Source: an uncultured Streptomyces sp. (lineage in GTDB: Bacteria; Actinomycetota; Actinomycetes; Streptomycetales; Streptomycetaceae). From it: a DNA stretch of 64,000 nt. Below the pieces are notes generated by a model. It saw only the letters and a list, made by a program, of their open reading frames with translations. It had not been told where the DNA came from and ran no database searches. Shown in pieces: positions 17,067-24,422 of this stretch. Both the position numbers and the translations under genes were made by a program. The DNA lies in assembly GCF_947488945.1 (NCBI RefSeq), contig NZ_CANLBS010000009.1, positions 186,001 through 250,000 of the forward strand, given 5' to 3'. The stretch's first letter is position 1. The number at the start of each line of letters is the position of its first letter.

Positions 17067-17569
17067 GAGGGGATTCGTCCAGGATCGGTGTCGCCCGAGC
17101 TGACCTGGATGGCACCTCGCGCCGCATCGTTGACCGGGATGGGCACCTGGTCCCGTTCCATGAGCAACCGAATTCCGCGAAGTGCTGCTGGCGGCAGTGC
17201 GAGCCCGCCGCGACTGTAGAGGGTGATCTCGACGGTGGTCACGCCGAGGTCGTCGCTGGCATCGAGCCAAGCGCCGCACGCTCCGCCGGATGCCTTCATT
17301 GCGCTGAAGAAGTCGTCTGTGCTGCTGTGGCCGAGGTACTGCACCTGGCAACGGTAGTGCTGGGCGTTGATGGCTCCTCTGCACAGCCGAGCAGCGATCT
17401 CGGAAACCACGGGGTGACCGTCGTGGGCGACCGCAAGGCGCGATGCCTGCTGGGTGACGACCAAGCAGGCTCCGAGCCACCAACCGATGCCTTGGTGCAC
17501 CTGGTCGGGGAAGCGACCCCGAACACTACGCTCGGTGAAGATCGCGTCCGCTCCCGCAGAGCTAAGCAT
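17063..17569 (-). CDS. Stand-alone phosphohexomutase domain I-like protein
   Basis: A 168-residue protein resembling only the first domain of phosphomannomutase/phosphoglucomutase (whole enzymes are about 450 residues). Corresponding segments: 'RSVRGRFPDQ' (for the DVRGVxPDQ start), 'LAVAHDGHPVVSEIAARLCRG' (for the GHDxRPSS helix, in two parts) and 'GGACGAWLDASDDLG' where the enzyme has the phosphoserine loop TASHNP. The Ser is kept but the following His-Asn is Asp-Asp. Domains II-IV are missing and no frameshifted continuation is found. AGGAGG lies 4 nt before the ATG at 17569. Overlaps 8 nt with the kinase gene upstream and 4 nt with the hydrolase gene downstream. A sugar-phosphate-binding or regulatory subunit is possible. 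Confidence 0.6.
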   Translation of the reverse strand: MLSSAGADAIFTERSVRGRFPDQVHQGIGWWLGACLVVTQQASRLAVAHDGHPVVSEIAARLCRGAINAQHYRCQVQYLGHSSTDDFFSAMKASGGACGAWLDASDDLGVTTVEITLYSRGGLALPPAALRGIRLLMERDQVPIPVNDAARGAIQVSSGDTDPGRIPS

Positions 17570-18203
17570 GCGTGCCTCCTGCGAGTCTGGTGACGACATC
17601 GGCCAGTTCGTCGGGGGATTGGTCGTCCGTGTCGAGCGTGATGGCGCTCGGGTCCCTCGCCGCGACGTCCTCAAAGTTGCTCAACAGCCGGCCCAGCCGC
17701 CCGGGAACGGTGAAGAGGTCGGTGTCGTCGCGCTTGAGGTCGGCCTTGGTCTCCATTCGGGCGCGGAGAGTTTCCTCGGAGCAGCGAAGGTAGAACGTGT
17801 GGGTCGGCGGAACGAGGTAGCCGCGGAACGGCTGGAGCAGGCACTCGACGTCGTTGACCGGAACTCGGTGCGCTGCGGCATGGCAGGCGATGACGGACGA
17901 GACGTAGCGGTCGGCCACGACCGGGCCCAGAGGACGGCATTCCCGTATGGCGTCGGCGGCGTGCAACAGGCCCGACAGGTAGAACGCGAACTGAGGCAGC
18001 GGCCGAAGGCGGCTGTTGATGGTGCTTGCCCAGTCGGTGTGAGGGCGGGGCAAGGTGTGCAGGCTGGAGGCGGCCAGGCGGCGGGCGAGGGTTCGGGCGA
18101 GAGTGGACTTCCCGATTCCGGAGACGCCTTCCAGAACGATGAAGGCGGGCGCCGGCCCTGGCGTCTCGAAAGCGAGCGGCTGGTACGGCTGCGCTGCGGT
18201 CAC
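17562..18203 (-). CDS. dTMP-kinase-like P-loop nucleotide kinase
   Basis: A 213-residue P-loop kinase of the thymidylate/deoxynucleoside kinase type. Walker A is 'LEGVSGIGKSTLARTLA', the substrate Asp-Arg motif is 'VVADRYVSSVIACHAAA', and the lid region is Arg-rich ('LRCSEETLRARMETKADLKR', in one run of helix). It is not the housekeeping Tmk by context: it sits in an operon with radical SAM, phosphomutase-like and phosphatase-superfamily genes. The GTG start follows the radical SAM stop by 18 nt. It may phosphorylate a modified nucleotide or a nucleoside-like metabolite. Confidence 0.78.
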   Translation of the reverse strand: MTAAQPYQPLAFETPGPAPAFIVLEGVSGIGKSTLARTLARRLAASSLHTLPRPHTDWASTINSRLRPLPQFAFYLSGLLHAADAIRECRPLGPVVADRYVSSVIACHAAAHRVPVNDVECLLQPFRGYLVPPTHTFYLRCSEETLRARMETKADLKRDDTDLFTVPGRLGRLLSNFEDVAARDPSAITLDTDDQSPDELADVVTRLAGGTHA

Positions 18204-18221
18204 TTCGAAGGTCCCTTCGAC

Positions 18222-19265
18222 TCAGGCAAGGCGTTGGGGCTGGGACTGGGCGGTTCCCTCGGTGAAGGCGGCGACGTGATCCGCAACACGGTGCACAAGC
18301 TGACCAACGTCGTGGACGTAGTCCTTGACGTCGAGCCGCAGGTCTTCTCGAAGGAGGCACGGCTGCACACCACCGGCGTGGTCCAAGCGCAGTGCCCAGA
18401 AACCCTCGACGCACTGCGCACGGAGGGGACACGTTCCGCACTGCCCGACGTGGTACCGGCCCAGGTTGCGCTCGATAACATCGACCTCGACGCCATCGAT
18501 GCGGAAGATGCGGCGACCCTGCCCCGCTCCGGCTACCTCAACGCGCTCGTCGTCGGTCATGGTGCGCAGACGAGACACGACGGTTTCGGCCGGCAACGCG
18601 GTCTCGGCCATCGCCTGATTGTGGTTGGTGTCAACGAGTTCGATGAACTGGACGGGCAGCCGCCGTTCCAGGGCGTAGTCGAGGATGCGCGGCACTTCCT
18701 CGGCGTTGCGCTGGAGCAGCAGGCAGTTCAGCTCGACACGCTCGAACATGTCGCGTGCGGCATCGATTCCATCAAGCACCGCGCCGATCCCGATGCGGGT
18801 GTTGGCAATGTCGTACAGCGACTCGTCGGAAAAGTAGTGCAGCGAGACCTTCACCTTGTCGAGAGGTGCCTGTCTCAGCCAGCCGGCACTCCGGCGCACA
18901 CGCGTGCCGTTCGTGATCAGCGTGTACGACGTGTCGGCCGTCGGGCTGGTCAGGCCGGTGAGGACAGGCCGTGCGAGCGGGGAGATCAGCGGTTCCCCGC
19001 CGGTGAAGTAGACCCGCTTCATACCGGCGGCAATCAACGAGTTGATCAGGTGGAGATACTGGTAGGCGTCGAGTTCGCGGCTCCTGGGTCGAACCGTGCG
19101 GTCGGCCCTGACGAGTACTGGCGGCTTGTCGCCCTCGTCGTGGCAGAAGTTGCAGAAGATGTTGCACCGCGGGGTCAGGGACACCCGGAGCTGGCCACGT
19201 AACGCTGCGAAGCTCTTCAAAGCAGTCAGATCGGTCGGTGCGGGCCCGAGGTCGTGCAGTGACAC
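18222..19265 (-). CDS. MoaA-like radical SAM protein
   Basis: A 347-residue radical SAM enzyme. The SAM cluster is 'TPRCNIFCNFCHDEGD' (CxxxCxxC), followed by 'VYFTGGEPL' (SAM-binding GGEP) and 'TLITNGTRV'. The C-terminus has a second Cys set, 'GQCGTCPLRAQCVEG' plus a later 'PCLL', like the auxiliary cluster of MoaA/SPASM proteins. The C-terminal GTP-binding GG pair of MoaA is absent, so it is not the molybdopterin enzyme. The GTG at 19265 is chosen because GGAGG lies 5 nt upstream; a TTG at 19277 lacks a site. First gene of the operon 19265 to 15797. The nearby kinase, phosphatase and Nudix genes hint at a nucleotide or sugar substrate. Confidence 0.85.
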   Translation of the reverse strand: MSLHDLGPAPTDLTALKSFAALRGQLRVSLTPRCNIFCNFCHDEGDKPPVLVRADRTVRPRSRELDAYQYLHLINSLIAAGMKRVYFTGGEPLISPLARPVLTGLTSPTADTSYTLITNGTRVRRSAGWLRQAPLDKVKVSLHYFSDESLYDIANTRIGIGAVLDGIDAARDMFERVELNCLLLQRNAEEVPRILDYALERRLPVQFIELVDTNHNQAMAETALPAETVVSRLRTMTDDERVEVAGAGQGRRIFRIDGVEVDVIERNLGRYHVGQCGTCPLRAQCVEGFWALRLDHAGGVQPCLLREDLRLDVKDYVHDVGQLVHRVADHVAAFTEGTAQSQPQRLA

Positions 19266-19493
19266 TGTGGCCTCCAACGGTTGGGCAGGTGGGTTCGTCG
19301 TTCCTGCTTGCGGAACTGCGTAGTGCGAAACCGGCGCCGTCTCTCCCCTGGGCTCTGCATCAGCTCAGTGACGGGCGGCCCGCGCGCGGTAGGCGCCCCG
19401 GAATCTGGGGTTCAGATCGGTGACGCCGAGTGCTGGGCAGAGCAAGCTCACGGGTTCTCGGGACCGCGTCGACAGTGACCGTGCCCGATGAGG

Positions 19494-20027
19494 TCACAGC
19501 TCCACCCCCCGAGAGCCCCCGAGCACGGGACGCCCGTCCTGGAGGACGGCTGTCGTGCCGTTCTTCCACGCGTTCCACATCCCGAGGAAGCGGCGGTGCT
19601 GGTACGGCCGCATGCACGTGCGGGCGGTGTCCGGCCCCACCCACGCGTAACCGGACAGCTCCAGCTCTCCGCCGTCGGGCGCGGGCGGCAGGCGAAGATC
19701 GGCGGTGCTGTGGACGGCCGAGCACTGGTAGACGAAGTTCTGGCCCATGGCGGCCGGCTGCGCCTCGTCGGGGTTGCCCGGCACCCAGTCGATGCCGAGG
19801 AGCCGGACCGGAACGGGGGTGATGCCGGTCTCGCGCCGGGTGTGGTTGATCATCGCGGCGAGGTTCGGTTCGTTGTCGCCGGCGTGGCCACCGGGGAGCT
19901 GGTGATACCCGGCCTTGGAGCCGTAGTTCGCCCGCACGGTGAGGATTTCCCCGTGCTCGTTCGGGATCCAGGCGAGCCCGCCGATACGGCAAGCAGGCGG
20001 TGCCACCAAGTTGATCTGCTGAGTCAT
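19494..20027 (-). CDS. Nudix-fold protein with a degenerate Nudix box
   Basis: A 177-residue Nudix-like protein. The fold is recognisable from 'GGLAWIPNEHGEILTVRANYG', 'YHQLPGGHAGDNEPN' and the helix 'LAAMINHTRRETGI'. Against G-x5-E-x7-REUxEExGU, the first Glu is kept but Arg-Glu is Asn-His and the first Glu of the metal pair is Arg. Most metal ligands are therefore lost or moved and activity is doubtful; it may bind a nucleotide ligand instead. Starts with ATG at 20027. It lies between the radical SAM operon (228 bp downstream) and the 131-residue gene (89 bp upstream), same strand. Confidence 0.7.
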   Translation of the reverse strand: MTQQINLVAPPACRIGGLAWIPNEHGEILTVRANYGSKAGYHQLPGGHAGDNEPNLAAMINHTRRETGITPVPVRLLGIDWVPGNPDEAQPAAMGQNFVYQCSAVHSTADLRLPPAPDGGELELSGYAWVGPDTARTCMRPYQHRRFLGMWNAWKNGTTAVLQDGRPVLGGSRGVEL

Positions 20028-20116
20028 GATGTCCTGTCGTCAGAAGGGTTGGTGAAGGACCACTCCGTGTGTGGGGTGGCAGGAGCGGGGTGTGGTCGAA
20101 CCGCAGGGCATGCGGC

Positions 20117-20512
20117 TCAGGAAATCGGTTCCATGCGGTCGAGAAGTTCCATGACCGCGAGGGCCATGCGCCGCAGCAGGACGCGGGGCCCCATGCATCC
20201 GGTGGCGGGCACCGCCGACACCAGGTCACGAGCACGGCCGAGCAGGTCGCCCACCGGGCCGGGATCTCGGTCTCGTGTGCTGGTCACGGCCATCAACTGC
20301 ATCAGCGAACCGCGGGCCCGTAGGAGCAGCGCCTCGATCTCCTCGTCATCCGGATTGGAGTACTCGGAGAGCACCGCTTCCAGGTCCTCGAAGATTCCGT
20401 CCAGGATCACCGTGCTCAGCGGCCAGGAGCGCAGCGACGCAGCCAGCCTCTCCAGCGTCGCCGTGCTGTTGTCAGCCGCGCCGTGCAGGACGCCGAGCGG
20501 AGTGGAGTTCAC
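20117..20512 (-). CDS. Small helical protein coupled to the RsbW-like ATPase gene
   Basis: A 131-residue, mostly helical protein ('IFEDLEAVLSEYSNPDDEEI', 'LLLRARGSLMQLMAV', 'LLRRMALAVMELLDRMEPIS'). The GTG at 20512 shares the stop of the preceding gene (GTGA), so translation is coupled. Similar small proteins (DUF6415-like) are common beside ATP-binding anti-sigma-like genes in Streptomyces, but the match here is weak and the function is not recognised. Confidence 0.5.
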   Translation of the reverse strand: MNSTPLGVLHGAADNSTATLERLAASLRSWPLSTVILDGIFEDLEAVLSEYSNPDDEEIEALLLRARGSLMQLMAVTSTRDRDPGPVGDLLGRARDLVSAVPATGCMGPRVLLRRMALAVMELLDRMEPIS

Positions 20513-20991
20513 GGGGTCTGCCCGATAACCACGGTGCTCCACGCGACCGTCCCGTCCTCGCTCACGCCGGAAGCGACGCTCAACGCAGCAGCCAGGAGGA
20601 GCCCCCGCCCGTTCTCGTCGTCATCTGCTGGGCAGATGCGCGCCGGCCACTCCCCCGGCGTCCGGTCATCGACCTCGATGCGGATCTCGTGTTGCGTACA
20701 GGTGATCGACAGGACGACGAAGTCTGCCGTGCCGTACAGCACGGCGTTGGAGAGGAGTTCGCTGACCACAATGAGGACGGCGTCAACTGACGGCTCCGGA
20801 GCCACCCCCCACTTCCGCAGAAGCACCCGTACGGCGCGGCGCTCCCGGCCAACCATGTGCGGCTGCCGGTACACGGATGCGACGTACCGCTTCCGAAGGC
20901 CACTGGGGCCTCCCTGCGCCCTTGTCCCACGGCTGCCGCCGACCTCTTCTCGCTGCAGCGCGTACGGAGGACAGATGGTGTTCCCTTTCAC
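20509..20991 (-). CDS. RsbW-like HATPase domain protein
   Basis: A 160-residue single-domain ATPase of the GHKL fold, as in anti-sigma factors RsbW/SpoIIAB. N-box 'VSELLSNAVLYG', G1 box 'EVDDRTPG', G2-like 'DENGRGLLLAAALS'. Streptomyces have dozens of such proteins beside XRE regulators, and this gene is divergent from one at 21215. GTG start at 20991 with GGAGG 4 nt upstream (TGGAGGATCC). It probably acts as a kinase or anti-anti-sigma partner of an unknown regulator; no sigma factor gene is nearby. Confidence 0.8.
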   Translation of the reverse strand: MKGNTICPPYALQREEVGGSRGTRAQGGPSGLRKRYVASVYRQPHMVGRERRAVRVLLRKWGVAPEPSVDAVLIVVSELLSNAVLYGTADFVVLSITCTQHEIRIEVDDRTPGEWPARICPADDDENGRGLLLAAALSVASGVSEDGTVAWSTVVIGQTP

Positions 20992-21214
20992 GGATCCTCC
21001 AAAGAGACGTCATGTGCAGTGCTGGTCACACCGGGCGCGGGACTGGCCGGATATGCCACGTAGCCGGACCTCAACTCCGCACCCCGTATGCGCAGTACGC
21101 TCGGAGCCCGCGATGCCGCGCCGCCGTTGAATCGAGGCTATTTCTCAGCGTGTGACGTGAGGACTGACCGCGGGTACGAGTACGAGCAGACCCCCACGGC
21201 CGCGAGGAGGGACG
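20992..21214. other. Divergent promoter region
   Basis: 223 bp between the RsbW-like gene (minus) and the XRE gene (plus). GTACGA is directly repeated at about 21173-21185. No certain promoter can be assigned; a GAGGAGGG ribosome site ends 3 nt before the XRE ATG. Confidence 0.4.
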
Positions 21215-22339
21215 ATGGCGGCAGATAGCAGACGGCCATCCCGCCCAGCACTGACCGGCAGTACCGGTCGCCCCCGAGAGGGCGTCATCACCGGCTACCT
21301 CTTCAAGACCGTTCGGGAGCAGATCCCGCTCACACAGCCCGGTTTAGCCGAAGCCCTCGGCGTCGACAGCACTACGATCCAGGGATGGGAGTCCGGCCGG
21401 CGGCCGCTCACAGCGACGCGCGCCGGCACGCTCAGGAGCATCACCAGGAAGCTGATCCAGCTCGGAGCGCCTGCAGAAGTGCTCCGACTGCTGGACGAGG
21501 CGGTGGACGCGGACGCGATCGTCTCCCACGCCATGAGCGGCCCCCCAACGAACCGCATGAGTGATCACCCGCTCTCCGGATGGGTGTTCACCCGCAACAC
21601 GACCCACCTGCTCGCCTGGGCCCTCAACGGAACGCCGCCCGCCGCCCTTCCCGCCCAGCCCGCCCGCCGACGGCATGGCCCCACAGCTTCGTCCCCTCTG
21701 CTCCCGGCAGACGAGCGGGCGGCGTTCTTCGCACACATGCGGCGAGCAGCGGAACTCGCAGACCAGGCCGGAGTCAGCGGCGCGCTCCTGCGCCGCCAGG
21801 CTCTGTACCTGAGTTCATACGACCGGGCCACGGATACCCATCGGTGGCTCGCCGACATGCGTAAGACGACCCACCACCCGAAGGGCTGGACACTCCACTG
21901 GGCGGACACCCGGTCCCTCGCCGCCTCACTCACCCGGCACGGCGACAACGAACCGATGCAAGCGTTCATCCGCCACGGGATGGGCACCGAAACGGGCGAG
22001 ATCGCCAACTTGAACTACTGGGCGTACTGGCTGGGCATCGACCGCATCCCCCGCTCCGACGACACGTTCATGGTCGACACCACCGGTGGTCACTGGGACG
22101 GACTGACCCTCCTACGCGGTCTCACCAACCGGCTCACCCCAGGACTCGGGTGCATCGACCTGAACGCGCACAGCGTGTGGGCCCTGCTCACCGCACGCCG
22201 TGGCCTACTCGCGGCCGACCCTTCCCTGAACACCGAACTCAGCACCCGTGTGTCCGCCCTTCTGGACGGCAACTCGATCTCCGCACAGACTCGTCGCGAG
22301 TTGGAGGCAGTGCACTACGGTCTGAACTTGCACACGTGA
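21215..22339 (+). CDS. XRE-family regulator with large C-terminal domain
   Basis: A 374-residue protein. Residues about 25-75 form a helix-turn-helix: 'LFKTVREQIPLTQPGLAEAL' then 'GVDSTTIQGWESGRRPLTAT', the standard XRE layout. The remaining 300 residues are a helical, TPR-like domain with no known catalytic motif. ATG preceded by GAGGAGGG. In Streptomyces such regulators often control, or are partnered with, adjacent RsbW-like ATPases. It is followed after 20 nt by the HD protein gene on the same strand, likely one transcript. Confidence 0.8.
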   Translation: MAADSRRPSRPALTGSTGRPREGVITGYLFKTVREQIPLTQPGLAEALGVDSTTIQGWESGRRPLTATRAGTLRSITRKLIQLGAPAEVLRLLDEAVDADAIVSHAMSGPPTNRMSDHPLSGWVFTRNTTHLLAWALNGTPPAALPAQPARRRHGPTASSPLLPADERAAFFAHMRRAAELADQAGVSGALLRRQALYLSSYDRATDTHRWLADMRKTTHHPKGWTLHWADTRSLAASLTRHGDNEPMQAFIRHGMGTETGEIANLNYWAYWLGIDRIPRSDDTFMVDTTGGHWDGLTLLRGLTNRLTPGLGCIDLNAHSVWALLTARRGLLAADPSLNTELSTRVSALLDGNSISAQTRRELEAVHYGLNLHT

Positions 22340-22359
22340 TCACCGCAGGAGGGGACGGC

Positions 22360-22941
22360 ATGAGCGAGACCGAAAGCACCGAGGACACCGGCACCGTCGG
22401 ATACATGCTGGAGATGGGCGCCCTCAAACGCGGGAAGCGCAGCGGCTGGTGGATCGCCGGCGTCAAGGACCCCGAGACGATCGCCGAACACTCATGGCGG
22501 ACTGCCGTCATCGGCTCCGTCCTGGCCATGATGGAAGGCGCGGACCCCGCGAGAGTCGCCCTGCTGTGCACCTTCCACGACACGCAGGAAACCCGGATCG
22601 GCGACATCCCGTGGATCGGCCGCCGCTACATCAAGGTCGCGAAGAACGAGGACGTCACAGCAGACCAGGTGGCAGACGCACACCCGGCCGTCGCAGAAGG
22701 CATCAAGGCCATTGTTGACGAGTACGAGAACGGCGACTCCCTCGAAGTCCTCGTCGCGCACGACGCCGACAAGCTGGAGTGCATGATCCAGGGGCTGGAG
22801 TACCTTCAGCAGGGGTATCCGGCCGCGCAGGAGTGGGTGGACTCGACCAGGGCCAAGCTCAAGACGCCGTCAGCTCTCGCCCTGGCCGAGGCAGCACAGA
22901 CCATGTCGCTGGCAGAGTGGCAGCGCACCTACCTCCGCTAG
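22360..22941 (+). CDS. HD-domain hydrolase, 5'-deoxynucleotidase (YfbR/HDDC2)-like
   Basis: A 193-residue HD-superfamily protein. Metal ligands are visible in order: 'TIAEHSWRTAVIG' (His), 'CTFHDTQETRIGDIPW' (His-Asp) and 'LVAHDADKLECM' (Asp). The opening 'MLEMGALKRGKRSGWWIAGVKDPET' is the typical start of HDDC2/YfbR-like nucleotidases, which dephosphorylate 5'-deoxynucleoside monophosphates. AGGAGGGG lies 4 nt before the ATG. Its stop TAG is partly made of the IS element: TA is the target duplication and G the first base of the element. It belongs by theme to the nucleotide-active island genes. Confidence 0.82.
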   Translation: MSETESTEDTGTVGYMLEMGALKRGKRSGWWIAGVKDPETIAEHSWRTAVIGSVLAMMEGADPARVALLCTFHDTQETRIGDIPWIGRRYIKVAKNEDVTADQVADAHPAVAEGIKAIVDEYENGDSLEVLVAHDADKLECMIQGLEYLQQGYPAAQEWVDSTRAKLKTPSALALAEAAQTMSLAEWQRTYLR

Positions 22942-22959
22942 GAGCTGTCCGGCCGATCA
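22941..22959 (+). repeat. Left terminal inverted repeat of the IS
   Basis: GGAGCTGTCCGGCCGATCA, matched by 24402-24420 in reverse complement with one mismatch. Confidence 0.92.
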
Positions 22960-22996
22960 CGGTGGTGGAGCCTGGTCAGTCGGGCATCATGCATCG

Positions 22997-23431
22997 GTGA
23001 GCATCATCGTTAAGTTCTTCGTGGCACCGGACGATGCGGCTGCTGCCCGCGTCGTCGAGGGCGGACCGGGACTCGTTTTCGAGTCTGTCTCGTTCGGCAA
23101 CTTCGATTCCGAGAGTGCCGTGGTCGAGTGGGAATGCCTCTTCTTCGGAGACGGCTTCGAGGAGCTCCTGGAGGCCGGCGAACCGCGGATCGTTGCTGGC
23201 GACGACGATGACGGATGTGTTGTCTTCGTGCTCTCCGCGCGTCTGGTGGGTGCTCTGGCCGAGGCGGAACCTTCCCGATTGCGTGAGGTCGCAGTGGAGT
23301 GGGCCCGGCAGCGGGCCGAGGACGGCGAGGAAATCGGATCTGAGGTGGCGGTCGAGATGTTGGAAAGTCTGGGCACTCTGGCCCGTGGGGTCGAAGCACA
23401 TGGTCGCGGTGTCTACTGCTGGGTCGCGTAG
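22997..23431 (+). CDS. IS passenger gene, uncharacterised acidic protein
   Basis: A 144-residue, very acidic protein of unknown family. It starts 'SIIVKFFVAPDDAAAA', has an Asp/Glu-rich middle ('IVAGDDDDGCVVFVLS') and ends 'HGRGVYCWVA'. No catalytic motif, signal peptide or membrane segment. GTG start, no clear Shine-Dalgarno. It lies entirely within the terminal repeats of the IS and ends 3 bp from the convergent transposase stop, so it travels with the element. Whether it serves the element (regulation, immunity) or the host is unknown. Confidence 0.7.
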   Translation: MSIIVKFFVAPDDAAAARVVEGGPGLVFESVSFGNFDSESAVVEWECLFFGDGFEELLEAGEPRIVAGDDDDGCVVFVLSARLVGALAEAEPSRLREVAVEWARQRAEDGEEIGSEVAVEMLESLGTLARGVEAHGRGVYCWVA

Positions 23432-23434
23432 GGG

Positions 23435-24372
23435 TCAGGTTCGTAGCCAGATGGTGAGGGCTGCTGCGGTCGCCGTGCCGAGGTAGATGTAGCGGCGCTT
23501 GTCATAGCGAGTGGCCACCGCCCGGTGCTGCTTGAGCCGGTTGATGGCCCGTTCGACGGTGTTGCGCTTCTTGTAGCGGTCTTCGTCGAATCCTGGTGGT
23601 CGTCCACCGAGTGATCCTTTGCGTCGGCGGGTGGCCTGGCTGTCGGTCTTCTCTGGGATCGTGTGCCGGATGCCGCGTTGTCGCAGGTATTCGCGGCATG
23701 GCCGGTAGCTGTATGCCTTGTCCGCGGCGACGCTGTCGGGCTTCTTGCGGGGCCTGCCGGGTCCGAGTTTGGGCACACGGATCTTCTCCAGGACCGGCTT
23801 GAACTGCGTGCAGTCCGCTCGCTGACCTGGTGTGACGATCAGGGAAAGCGGGCGGCAGCGGCCGTCCGCGCTCAGGTGGAGCTTGGTCGTGAACCCGCCG
23901 CGCGAGCGGCCCAGGCCCTCACCTCCAGCACCACCTCCACCAGCCGGGCGATGAGGCTCTGCCACGGTGTCTCGTGCTGGTGTTCTTGTGAATCGTCCCC
24001 CTTTGAGGCGAGGGCCGGCGGCGGGTCGGTGCGGGCACCCGCGGCGTGCTGATGCGCCCGCACGACGGTGGAGTCGACCGAGACATCCCAGTCGATCTCA
24101 CCCACCGCGTCGGCCGCGGCCTGGACCTGCTGGAGCAGATGCTCCCACGTCCCGTCGGCCGACCACAGCCGGTGCCGTTCGTAGACCGTCTTCCACGGCC
24201 CGAACCGTTCCGGCAGGTCCCGCCAGTGAACACCGGTCCGCACCCGGTGCAGAATTCCGTTGATCACCTGCCGGTGGTCCCTCCACCTGCCACAACGCCT
24301 GTTGCTGACCGGCAGGAACGGCCGCAGCCGTTCCCACTCGGCATCACTCAGATCACCCCGCCCCATGTCCAT
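23435..24372 (-). CDS. IS5-family transposase, two frames joined by -1 frameshift
   Basis: Frame A (24372 to about 23900) has 'LSDAEWERLRPFLPVSNRRC', 'HRQVINGILHRVRTGVHWRD' and the first DDE Asp in 'DWDVSVDSTVVRAHQHAAGA'. Frame B (about 23950 to 23435) has 'GLGRSRGGFTTKLHLSADGR', the second Asp in 'DSVAADKAYSYRPC' and the Glu in 'YKKRNTVERAINRLKQHRAV'. Frame A runs on to a stop at 23872, so the two overlap by 94 bp and a -1 slip in that overlap gives one DDE transposase of about 290 residues. Programmed slippage is common in the IS427 group; the G/T-rich run GGTGGAGGTGGTGCTGG is the likely site. ATG at 24372 or 24366. Confidence 0.88.
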
Positions 24373-24401
24373 ATCAACGACCTGGGCGGGGAATAGTCAC
24401 A

Positions 24402-24420
24402 TGATCGGCCGGACAACTCC
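24402..24420 (-). repeat. Right terminal inverted repeat of the IS
   Basis: TGATCGGCCGGACAACTCC; complement of the left end except one base. Confidence 0.92.
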
Positions 24421-24422
24421 TA

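Larger units (their letters stand above)
22941..24420. mobile_element. IS5-family insertion sequence with passenger gene, 1480 bp
   Basis: Complete element. Its ends are 19-bp inverted repeats with one mismatch (GGAGCTGTCCGGCCGATCA on the left, the complement with T for C at position 5 on the right). A TA dinucleotide flanks both ends (22939-22940 and 24421-22422 equivalent 24421-24422), the target duplication of the IS427 group of IS5. Inside are a transposase in two frames (minus) and, unusually, a separate 144-codon gene (plus) between the left repeat and the transposase 3' end. The insertion is at the stop codon of the HD gene and leaves a TAG stop. Confidence 0.9.

Noticed and set aside
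18222..19265. Radical SAM protein considered as molybdopterin MoaA or as a prokaryotic viperin
   Set aside because: It lacks the C-terminal Gly-Gly of MoaA and sits apart from other mo genes; its cluster motif CNIFCNFC and C-terminal Cys set do not match the viperin pattern well. A search would be needed to settle the closest family.
22997..23431. Passenger gene considered as a host gene next to a smaller IS
   Set aside because: The only matching terminal repeat lies outside it, so it is within the element.
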